Shown: positions 1 to 5,540 of the stretch, piece by piece
How positions within the stretch are numbered: the stretch's first letter is position 1
Layout: the number at the start of each line of letters is the position of its first letter
Assembly (NCBI GenBank): GCA_949297205.1
Contig: CASFSH010000139.1
Location: 1 to 5,886, forward strand
Source of the DNA: an uncultured Bacillota bacterium
GTDB taxonomy: Bacteria; Bacillota; Clostridia; UBA1381
Direction of reading: 5' to 3'
Length of the DNA stretch: 5,886 bases
Notes under the pieces: generated by a model
Seen by the model: only the letters and a program-made list of their open reading frames with translations
What the model was told of the DNA's origin: nothing
Database searches by the model: none
Made by a program: the position numbers and the translations under genes

Positions 1-14
1 GCTTTTTTACTCAT
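1..14 (-). CDS. Start of next operon gene, probably second ABC permease (partial)
   Basis: Only the first codons are in view: ATG AGT AAA AAA, giving Met-Ser-Lys-Lys, then the window ends. The start lies inside the end of the upstream permease gene as ATGAGTAA, an 8-base overlap with that gene's TAA stop, which suggests translational coupling. An AGGGG sequence at 23-27 stands 8 bases before the ATG, and a second GAGG is closer. In CUT1 sugar transporters the gene after a MalF/LplB-type permease is normally the MalG/YtcP-type permease. The start is supported by sequence; the product is inferred from gene order only. Confidence 0.5.
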
Positions 15-942
15 CTACCTCACCCCTATCTGTAAACTTATATAAGACAGTCGTCATAACTATTAAAATTAGGCTTTGTATTACGCTGAGTGCGGACGCA
101 CGTCCTATTTGCATATATTCAAATGCATACTGATAGTTTAACATTCCCAGTGTGGTGGACGCATAGTTTGGTCCTCCGCCCGTCATGATAAATACCTGCT
201 GGAAAATCGCAAAGGTTGCTATAATCTGATTAACCAGCGCCAATCTTAATGTGGGTGACAGATACGGGAGCGTTATGTATCTTACTTTTGTAAAAAATCC
301 CGCGCCGTCAAGCGTTGCCGATTCATACAGACTGCCGTTTACCGACTGCAGATTTGCAAGATACATAATAACCGTTCCGCCGTAGCTGCCCCAAGTCATT
401 GTAAACGCAATGGTCGGTATAACAAGATTTTTGTCCTGAAGCCAGCCGAGAGGCTCAACACCAAAATGAGCAAGAATAGTGTTAAACAAGCCCGTCTGTC
501 CCGGATTTAGCATAACAAGCCACAGAAGTGATGTCACTATTCCCGGTACCATTCCCGGCACATACAACAGCGAACGAAACAGTCTTTGTCCTCTTTTCAG
601 CTCATTCAATAAAATAGCTGTAATAACCGGCAGCGGATAACCAATCACAAAACACCAGAATACATATTTAAAGCCGTTTGTGAACGCTTTAAGAAACACG
701 CTGTCCGTCAATACATCCTTATAGTTCTGCAGTCCTGCCCATCCGATTGCGTCATATGCCCTTGTTTTGCAGAAGGATAGATATACTCCGTTTACCATAG
801 GCTGATATGTAAATATCAAAAGCGCAATTATACATGGGATCATTAATCCCCATGCTCCGATATCATGCCGAACAATATGTATCACTTTGTTTATACAACT
901 GCCGGATTTCCCCACACGCTTTACTTTATTTTCTCCGTTCAT
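7..942 (-). CDS. Carbohydrate ABC transporter permease, CUT1 family (MalF/UgpA/LplB-like)
   Basis: This is one of the two membrane subunits of a binding-protein-dependent sugar importer. The 311-residue product is of usual length for the LplB/UgpA type. Hydrophobic segments lie at about 29-47, 88-112, 123-145, 171-195, 238-256 and 283-301, giving six helices. The cytoplasmic EAA loop that docks on the ATPase is visible at about 207-226 (E207-S-A-T-L-D-G-A-G215, then I223-T-L-P226). The MTGGGP stretch at 253-258 is typical of MalF-like permeases. The ATG is preceded by AGGAG at 951-955 with an 8-base gap; this site overlaps the TAG stop of the solute-binding protein gene, only 11 bases upstream, so the two are cotranscribed and probably coupled. 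No ATPase gene is in the window; many transporters of this class borrow a shared MsmX-type ATPase. The substrate cannot be told from the sequence. Confidence 0.95.
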   Translation of the reverse strand: MNGENKVKRVGKSGSCINKVIHIVRHDIGAWGLMIPCIIALLIFTYQPMVNGVYLSFCKTRAYDAIGWAGLQNYKDVLTDSVFLKAFTNGFKYVFWCFVIGYPLPVITAILLNELKRGQRLFRSLLYVPGMVPGIVTSLLWLVMLNPGQTGLFNTILAHFGVEPLGWLQDKNLVIPTIAFTMTWGSYGGTVIMYLANLQSVNGSLYESATLDGAGFFTKVRYITLPYLSPTLRLALVNQIIATFAIFQQVFIMTGGGPNYASTTLGMLNYQYAFEYMQIGRASALSVIQSLILIVMTTVLYKFTDRGEVDE

Positions 943-953
943 TGATACAGCTC

Positions 954-2348
954 CTAACTTTCAATTTTATTCAAAGCGTCCTTCTGGAATTGCTCGGAAG
1001 CAGTCGATATCAATTCATTAATATCAGCGTTCTCATCGGTAAGCACCGCCTGCATTACAGATGACAGTATTGAGTAAAGCTGCTGCGCCGCCATCGGCTC
1101 CTCTTTTCTGAGCGTTACCATATTCTGATCGGCATTCCACAGCTTTGGATCTACGTTTGTGTACTTGTCATACAGTTCGTTAATTTTTTGAGTGTATTCC
1201 TCATTTTTCCACAAAGACAGCATCGGCCTTGTCACAACATTACCCGCATCGGCTGAGATCTTTATAGCCTCTTCTTTCTGTGCAAGAAGTTCCTCGGACA
1301 GCTCTGCGCCGTATCCCATAATCTCAAGCCAATCAAGAGATGCGTTAATCTGCTCCTCTGACGCTCCTTCCGATATTAAATATGCCGATCCGCCAATCTG
1401 CGCGCATCTGTCCTTGCTTCCTGCCGGAAGAATTGTATATGACAGCTTATTTCTATCCATTTTATATGTCTGGGTAAATGTGTCAAAAACCACGTCGGAA
1501 GAGATAATCATTGCCGCCTGATTAGTTCCGAACTGCTTGGATACCTCCGACTGACCGTTAAGCACATTGTCCGGCAAGCAATTATACTTCCACCTCAAAT
1601 CCTTTATGTACTGTATAGTTTCGTACATTTCCGGCGAATCAAATGTCGATTTCCATGTTCCGTCCGGCTGCTCTTCCATAAAGTTAACGCCGTTTGACCA
1701 TGCAATGTTCATCAGTATCCAGCCGCCTTCCGTTCCCGTACTCGGTATAGCAAAGCCTGCCTGACCCGTCTTTTCCTTTATTGTCTTTGCTGTCTCGGCA
1801 AGCTCTGTATAGGTCCGGGGATACTTCGGAACACCGTTCTCATCAACAAGTCCTGCCTGTTTAAACATATCCACATTGCACATAAGTCCCATCATATACG
1901 CACTGTACGGAACTCCGTATATTTTTCCGTCCTGGGACACGATATTTAAAAACTGCTCATCTATAGCCTTGTCATACCCTCTTGCGGACAGCTCTTCGCT
2001 TATATCCTGAATATAACCGGTCGATATTAGCTTTTTCGGTTCCGTCAGAGGTACAAAGAATAAGTCCGGATTAAGTCCGCTTGTCGCTCTGGGCAAAAAT
2101 GACTGGATATCATAGCTGTATTCATCTGTTTCAACCGCCAAATTTGGATGCTTTTCAGCTAACTTTTCAAGTGTGCTCTGATAATAATCATACTGTTCCT
2201 GATTATTTTCCGGTGCAGGCCACCCTCCTATTTTCAGAGTTATCTGATCACCGTTACCCTGCTTCTGTCCGCAGCCTGCAAGCATTCCCATCAACATCAC
2301 TGCCGCGATTGCACCGCAAACCAATCTTCTTTTTCTTGTTCTTGCCAT
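954..2348 (-). CDS. Extracellular solute-binding lipoprotein of a sugar ABC transporter (family 1)
   Basis: This captures the substrate outside the cell and hands it to the permeases. The chosen start at 2348 gives 464 residues. The signal peptide has a basic stretch (ARTRKRR), a hydrophobic core and a lipobox LAGC with the lipidated Cys at residue 26. The mature protein has features usual in family 1 binding proteins: an early beta strand and WPAP segment near 42-46, a GKIYGVPYSAYMMGLMCNVD region at about 141-160, where such proteins read GVPY then a pseudo YN.D.F motif, a TYTELAETAKTIKEKTG helix near 179-195, and GGSAYLIS near 319-326. Start choice: two ATGs upstream in frame (2366 and 2354) would add 6 or 2 residues, but AAAGGA at 2358-2363 stands 9 bases before 2348, only 3 before 2354, and lies inside the gene if 2366 is used. 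It is the first gene of the operon. The ligand is unknown, likely a sugar or oligosaccharide. Confidence 0.93.
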   Translation of the reverse strand: MARTRKRRLVCGAIAAVMLMGMLAGCGQKQGNGDQITLKIGGWPAPENNQEQYDYYQSTLEKLAEKHPNLAVETDEYSYDIQSFLPRATSGLNPDLFFVPLTEPKKLISTGYIQDISEELSARGYDKAIDEQFLNIVSQDGKIYGVPYSAYMMGLMCNVDMFKQAGLVDENGVPKYPRTYTELAETAKTIKEKTGQAGFAIPSTGTEGGWILMNIAWSNGVNFMEEQPDGTWKSTFDSPEMYETIQYIKDLRWKYNCLPDNVLNGQSEVSKQFGTNQAAMIISSDVVFDTFTQTYKMDRNKLSYTILPAGSKDRCAQIGGSAYLISEGASEEQINASLDWLEIMGYGAELSEELLAQKEEAIKISADAGNVVTRPMLSLWKNEEYTQKINELYDKYTNVDPKLWNADQNMVTLRKEEPMAAQQLYSILSSVMQAVLTDENADINELISTASEQFQKDALNKIES

Positions 2349-2357
2349 AAACATCTT

Positions 2358-2363
2358 TCCTTT
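2358..2363 (-). promoter_or_regulatory. Ribosome binding site that decides the start of the solute-binding protein
   Basis: AAAGGA on the minus strand, 9 bases before the ATG at 2348. The sequence before the earlier ATG at 2366 is pure AT without a Shine-Dalgarno match. The site therefore favours 2348 over 2366 and 2354. Confidence 0.7.
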
Positions 2364-2420
2364 CATTTAAATTTATTTAATCTTACATTTCAGCGCATTT
2401 TCTTCTGCACTAACAATTAA

Positions 2421-2450
2421 AGTATAGCATGTATATGCTGAATTTGTATA
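2421..2450 (-). promoter_or_regulatory. Probable promoter of the transporter operon (in block A)
   Basis: On the minus strand, TGCTATACT (2421-2429) is an extended -10: TG, one base, then TATACT. At an 18-base spacing lies only a weak -35, TATACA (2445-2450, 4 of 6 matches to TTGACA). A weak -35 touching upstream repeats is typical of activator-dependent promoters. Transcription would start near 2414, giving a leader of about 65 bases before the solute-binding protein ATG. It lies downstream of the terminator at 2633-2680, so the operon must have its own promoter here. No experiment supports the start point. Confidence 0.6.
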
Positions 2451-2483
2451 CACGCATTTTGGTCTTTCAACCATTATTTTGGT
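2451..2483 (-). promoter_or_regulatory. Paired direct-repeat half-sites, likely activator operator (block A)
   Basis: On the minus strand ACCAAAATAATGG (2471-2483) and ACCAAAATGCGTG (2451-2463) begin exactly 20 bp apart, about two helical turns, and the proximal copy abuts the -35. Direct half-sites about two turns apart next to the -35 are the usual layout for AraC-family activators. The neighbouring regulator gene encodes such a protein, so it is the likely binder; this is inference. The same pair, at the same spacing, recurs in block B. Confidence 0.5.
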
Positions 2484-2632
2484 ATGGATTGAATGTTGAA
2501 TGCCATTTTTTGTTAAAATTGCCGTTAGATTATCCAGGCTTGCCGCTTTGTAGTTAAAATGTAATATGTTTTTTAAGAAAAACCATCACTTTTTTTCATT
2601 ATTTTCAAAAAATCAAATTGCGCAACAAAACC
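2484..2632. other. AT-rich spacer without a recognisable gene
   Basis: The first 50 bases are the upstream part of block A. From about 2534 to 2632 I see no ORF of note on either strand and no convincing promoter. Present are A/T runs and an 8-bp palindrome TTGCGCAA at 2618-2625, which is too short to interpret. Confidence 0.5.
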
Positions 2633-2680
2633 AAAAAGTCCGTTGTTATCACATTTTTAGTGTGACAAAACGGACTTTTT
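2633..2680 (-). terminator. Strong bidirectional intrinsic terminator after the regulator gene
   Basis: A 12-bp perfect stem, AAAAAGTCCGTT (2633-2644) with AACGGACTTTTT (2669-2680), is extended inward by TT/AA and by TCACA/TGTGA pairs (one bulged base, one mismatch) to a loop of about 7 bases at 2654-2660. U-runs would follow on either strand. Reading on the minus strand, it ends transcripts from the regulator, whose stop is about 165 bases upstream, and also anything started in block B. It insulates the transporter operon from the regulator. Confidence 0.85.
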
Positions 2681-2702
2681 CGTTTATAGGCGTCAAACTT
2701 GA

Positions 2703-2813
2703 GGTATAGTATATATACTGATTTTTATACCCGTATTTTGGTTTTTCAGCCGTCAATTTGGTCGGGATTGGCGGTTTTATGCAATTTTTTTACTAAAGCT
2801 ACCGTCAAATCAT
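2703..2813 (-). repeat. Diverged duplicated regulatory block, copy B
   Basis: This is the partner of 2421-2533. It keeps the paired half-sites ACCAAATTGACGG (2750-2762) and ACCAAAATACGGG (2730-2742), again 20 bp apart, and a TATAC element: TATACC at 2703-2708, overlapped by TATACT at 2708-2713. Its inverted repeat is a perfect 12-bp palindrome AGTATATATACT (2708-2719). A further ATTTGACGG at 2802-2810 resembles the distal half-site. The -35 region is poor. It sits between the regulator stop and the terminator, so a transcript begun here would be about 60-70 bases long. It may be a second operator, a promoter for a short RNA, or a decaying duplicate. Confidence 0.6.
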
Positions 2814-2844
2814 ATGTTTTACCAAATCATCTCCTTTCATATCC

Positions 2845-5109
2845 CTATGCTTTTCCACCATATTCACAACGGTACTGCCCCGGAGTCATTCCCTCGATTT
2901 TTTTAAATGCTCTGTTTAAAACGTCATCTGAGGAATACCCTACAAGCATCGCTATCTGTGTAATGGGATAATTTGTATTCACCAAAAGCTCCTTTGCCTT
3001 TTCATGTCTGACATAGCTTATGTACTCGCGTATGGTTTTTCCGGTGTTCTGTTTTATGATTGTATTTAAGTTCTGTCTTCTTATACCCAGCTTTTCCGAC
3101 ACGAGATTTACGTTAAGATTATAATCCGCAAAATTCTCGTCTATATATTTTTTGATTTCTTCGGCAGTTCCCGCATCCGACTGCTTATTCCTCCGCTTCT
3201 CACAAACTTCGCAAAGCTCCGTATAGTATTTATCCAGCAAGCCTATATACTCTTCTATCAATCCATCATTCCTTACAATCAAATTGTTGAAAATACTGTC
3301 GATATCAACATTTATTCCATATTCGTTTGCCATGTGAAGATAAGTTTGCGCAAATTCAAAATACAAATAAGTTTTTACCTTATCATTGCATCTGATAAAA
3401 GCAATATTCTCTTCAAAGGTTGTCCTTATAAGCTCTTTGATTTTATCACATTCTCCCGTCATCACTGCTGCAATCAGATGATTTTCTATATTGCTCTTAT
3501 AGCGGTACAATCCGTCATCCAACATATTTTTGTTTACAATTTCACTGTAGAACACAATATGTCTGCCTGACTGAACGTAATGGAAATCAAGCGATGTCTG
3601 CGCCTCCTGATACGCCTCCGCAAGCCTGTCAATTCCACACTTCACTGTGCTGACCGCTGCGGTAAGGTCGACATCAAGGTTCTCCTCTATTGCGCTCACT
3701 ATATTGGCACACTCCTTTGATAAGTCATAATCCGTATCCTTCGGCACATTAATTATTATTGCTATCTTCTTCCACTCTGTGTTTAAGACGTACCCCGTCG
3801 ATTTTTCACCTATGAGCTCCTCGGAGATATTTTTTATTGCATAGCTTAACAAATTGCTCTCCTCTATGGATTCCGCATCAAAAATTCTCGTATTTTTGAT
3901 ATAGAGTAACAAAATGCAGTAATCCTCAGGGAACATTGCTTTTATTTCCGTACTGTCAACGGGATCTGTACTTATGCCGTTAAGCAGCTTATATATCGTC
4001 TGCATCTTAATCATGTTTTTCGATGTTTGCAGAATATTATAATTTTGATCAATAAACCTGTTGTTGGCAATTATTTGATTTTTGATATAATCAAATTCGT
4101 TTCCTTTTTCATATCTGTATGAGCTGTCACTTTTCTCCAGCTCGCTTATTATTGCTCTTATCGGTCCGTAGTTTCTTCTTATATAAAAAGCAATCATCAC
4201 CATTCCGAGCATACTGTATATTATCAAGCATGTAATCATGATTGTACGCAGCTTGGAAACTTCTTTCAACGCCGATAACTCATATGTAAGTATTCCGACT
4301 CTCCAATGCGATTTTATAGGCTTTACTCTTATAAGCGTACCGTTATCTTTAAAGCTTTCAAATTTTCCCTGTATGTGCGTGTTGTTTTTTAAACTCTCAA
4401 GCACCTCCGCGTCCTTTACCTCGCCGTATATATCACCCTTGTATATATCGTATATAATAAGCTTATCATCCTTTGAAAATCCCGACTTAACCATTATCGT
4501 TTTAAATGTTTCTCTCGGGAATACAGCAAAAAAATATTCGTTTATATTGCCGGCGGACGAAATCGGCAAAGACTGTGTGTAAATTATATTTTCACCGCTT
4601 GCCTCCGGAAAACTCCACCTATCAAAAGCAACACCGTTTAGATATTTTTCCTTCCATTTATCATAAGTCAATTCTGTTTCACCGAGTATTTTATAAAACT
4701 GTTCAGAATCGAAAAATCCCTGATTTGTAACAAAAATATCACTGTTTTTGAAATATACCCCCATATATTTCACTCCTCCGATGCTATTTATGTCCAAATC
4801 AATTTCTTCGATAAACTTCTTTACCGATCTATAATCCGTCTCTAATTTTCCCGCCGCAAATTCCTTTATAAAATCATCTGTTCTTATATTTATTACGGCA
4901 TTACTGAGCGTTACCATGCATCGATTCATCTCACCGCTCAAAAGCTCGATCTTTGTATCAAAAAAGTTTTGAATATTCTTCTCCAATACACTTTCCATTC
5001 GGATATACCCCATTACTCCCAGAAATATCGGTGCTAAAAACAATATAAGGTATGAAACACTCATTGAAATCAATATCGTTTTATCCTTTACCTTATCAAA
5101 AAAATGCAT
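2845..5109 (-). CDS. Membrane-bound AraC-family transcriptional regulator with extracellular sensor domain
   Basis: This one-component regulator senses outside the cell and binds DNA inside. The 754 residues divide into a membrane helix at about 11-34, an extracellular segment at about 35-285 with the size and layout of a Cache-type sensor, a second helix at about 288-310, a basic RRNYGPIRAI stretch just inside, a cytoplasmic middle region, and a C-terminal AraC HTH domain at about 648-750. The stretch LAEAYQEAQTSLDF (496-509) followed by GRHIVFYSEI resembles the degenerate GGDEF-like domain of YesN-type regulators. The two helix-turn-helix units are at about 665-690 and 715-737, with the family signature GYSSDDVLNRAFKKIEG then MTPGQYR (724-747). 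AGGAG at 5117-5121, 7 bases before the ATG, supports the start. It has no receiver domain. The length matches regulators encoded beside LplABC-like sugar transporters, so control of the downstream operon is likely but inferred. The ligand is unknown. Confidence 0.93.
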   Translation of the reverse strand: MHFFDKVKDKTILISMSVSYLILFLAPIFLGVMGYIRMESVLEKNIQNFFDTKIELLSGEMNRCMVTLSNAVINIRTDDFIKEFAAGKLETDYRSVKKFIEEIDLDINSIGGVKYMGVYFKNSDIFVTNQGFFDSEQFYKILGETELTYDKWKEKYLNGVAFDRWSFPEASGENIIYTQSLPISSAGNINEYFFAVFPRETFKTIMVKSGFSKDDKLIIYDIYKGDIYGEVKDAEVLESLKNNTHIQGKFESFKDNGTLIRVKPIKSHWRVGILTYELSALKEVSKLRTIMITCLIIYSMLGMVMIAFYIRRNYGPIRAIISELEKSDSSYRYEKGNEFDYIKNQIIANNRFIDQNYNILQTSKNMIKMQTIYKLLNGISTDPVDSTEIKAMFPEDYCILLLYIKNTRIFDAESIEESNLLSYAIKNISEELIGEKSTGYVLNTEWKKIAIIINVPKDTDYDLSKECANIVSAIEENLDVDLTAAVSTVKCGIDRLAEAYQEAQTSLDFHYVQSGRHIVFYSEIVNKNMLDDGLYRYKSNIENHLIAAVMTGECDKIKELIRTTFEENIAFIRCNDKVKTYLYFEFAQTYLHMANEYGINVDIDSIFNNLIVRNDGLIEEYIGLLDKYYTELCEVCEKRRNKQSDAGTAEEIKKYIDENFADYNLNVNLVSEKLGIRRQNLNTIIKQNTGKTIREYISYVRHEKAKELLVNTNYPITQIAMLVGYSSDDVLNRAFKKIEGMTPGQYRCEYGGKA

Positions 5110-5131
5110 TTAAAATCTCCTCTTTACAAAT

Positions 5132-5163
5132 ATTTTAAGACTGTTACAATACTTGACAGTCAA
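5132..5163 (-). promoter_or_regulatory. Possible weak promoter and small palindrome before the regulator
   Basis: TTGACAGTCAA at 5153-5163 is an 11-base palindrome (TTGAC, central A, GTCAA). Read on the minus strand it offers TTGACT as a -35, but the nearest -10, TAAAAT at 5132-5137, is 20 bases away, outside the good range. At 17 bases there is only TCTTAA. It could be a regulated promoter or an operator; evidence is thin. Confidence 0.25.
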
Positions 5164-5218
5164 AAGTTCTGAAATAAAAATGTAAACAAAAAGGCACATT
5201 CTTGATCGTATACTTATG

Positions 5219-5331
5219 TTAAAATTGGTTTAGAAAAAAAATAACTAACATAATTAAATCCTTTTTTATTGTTGACTTGCTGTTGTTTTGCCCACTCCTA
5301 TTGTCCCGCCTATTAAATATAGTATTTTCAC
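5219..5331 (-). pseudogene. Remnant of a P-loop nucleotide kinase / AAA-type ATPase gene (5' end only)
   Basis: A GTG at 5331, preceded by GGAG at 5338-5341 with a 6-base gap, opens a frame of 21 codons reading MKILYLIGGTIGVGKTTASQQ in two parts: strand-like MKILYLIG, then the Walker A loop GTIGVGKT (G9 to T16). It then meets TAA at 5266-5268. Small nucleotide-kinase-like proteins of Clostridia begin in this way and continue with LKK-type helices. After the stop, the frame shifted by one base reads IKKDLIMLVIFFLNQF and ends at 5219, so a single-base loss (CAATTAAA to CAATAAA) plus truncation is likely. Nothing of the kinase core remains between here and the regulator. The promoter and ribosome site are intact. 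A genuine 21-residue peptide is possible but less likely. The kinase assignment rests on the P-loop and my memory of the family. Confidence 0.55.
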
Positions 5332-5351
5332 ATATAACTCCGCAAATTTTA

Positions 5352-5376
5352 CGTTGTATAATAAGATTATACAACG
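5352..5376. promoter_or_regulatory. Perfect 25-bp palindrome over the -10 (likely repressor operator)
   Basis: CGTTGTATAAT (5352-5362) and ATTATACAACG (5366-5376) are perfect inverted copies separated by AAG. It covers the -10 hexamer and start point of the minus-strand promoter at 5366-5394, where a dimeric repressor would block polymerase. It also places TATAAT on the plus strand, but no matching plus-strand -35 was found. It has no T-run and is AT-rich, so a terminator is unlikely. Confidence 0.6.
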
Positions 5377-5394
5377 AATATAGCAAAAAGTCAA
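5366..5394 (-). promoter_or_regulatory. Near-consensus sigma-A promoter
   Basis: TTGACT (5389-5394), a 17-base spacer, and TATAAT (5366-5371) on the minus strand. It matches consensus at 11 of 12 positions with ideal spacing, the best promoter in the window. Start of transcription would be near 5359, about 28 bases before the GTG of the kinase remnant. I see no terminator between here and the regulator start at 5109, so it may now transcribe the regulator with a leader of about 250 bases. Confidence 0.75.
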
Positions 5395-5540
5395 TACATA
5401 ATGAGAGTAAATACACGGTTTTTGAACCAGTTAATCATTTGTAAATTCTATAAATAAAAAGCAATTTTACCCCAACAATTGACAAAGAGCCCTCTTTAAT
5501 AAAAAATACAAAAAGTGATTAGGCTAAATTTTCAGAATTT
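5395..5540. other. AT-rich spacer with nothing recognisable
   Basis: No supported gene lies wholly in this stretch; the possible small ORF at 5524-5691 only ends in it. There are minor inverted repeats (AAAGAG-CC-CTCTTT near 5485-5498, and GGTT-TTTG-AACC near 5418-5429) without T-runs in a useful position. A plus-strand TTGACA at 5479-5484 lacks a good -10. Confidence 0.4.

Larger units (their letters stand above)
2421..2533 (-). repeat. Diverged duplicated regulatory block, copy A
   Basis: This stretch aligns with 2703-2813 over its whole length, with many single-base differences (mostly transitions) and small gaps: a net 3 bases near the inverted repeat and 1 base after the T-run. Shared landmarks read on the plus strand are TATAG at the start, ATTTTGGT at 2456-2463, TTTGGT-like at 2478-2483, GGATTG, a T6-T7 run, and CCGT at 2522-2525. 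An inverted repeat, AGCAT-GTAT-ATGCT, at 2426-2439 overlaps the upstream side of the -10. Copy A lies just before the transporter operon. Confidence 0.65.

Noticed and set aside
834..2350. Plus-strand open frames of 65-109 codons opposite the permease and solute-binding protein genes
   Set aside because: They lie fully antisense to well-supported genes, show no family likeness and are explained by the codon use of the minus-strand genes.
2649..2665. TCACA and TGTGA arms as a CRP-type site
   Set aside because: The order is TCACA then TGTGA on both strands, the reverse of a CRP site, and the arms are part of the terminator stem.
2826..2840. AAAGGAG followed by ATG just after the regulator stop, as a small gene
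   Set aside because: The ATG directly abuts the ribosome site and the frame stops after three codons (ATG ATT TGG TAA).
2699..2971. Plus-strand 90-codon frame across block B and the end of the regulator gene
   Set aside because: It runs through the repeat block and antisense to the conserved HTH region; no ribosome site or known domain.
3334..4730. Plus-strand frames opposite the regulator gene
   Set aside because: Antisense shadows of a continuous 754-codon gene with clear domains.
5208..5229. ACCAA and GTATAC elements before the regulator as an autoregulatory copy of the block A site
   Set aside because: Only a single degenerate half-site, different spacing, no second repeat; chance is likely in this AT-rich stretch.
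5219..5416. A 65-codon minus-strand frame starting at 5416 as a gene
   Set aside because: Its start lies upstream of the strong promoter, it has no ribosome site, and only its tail (after the kinase stop) appears meaningful, as the shifted frame of the remnant.
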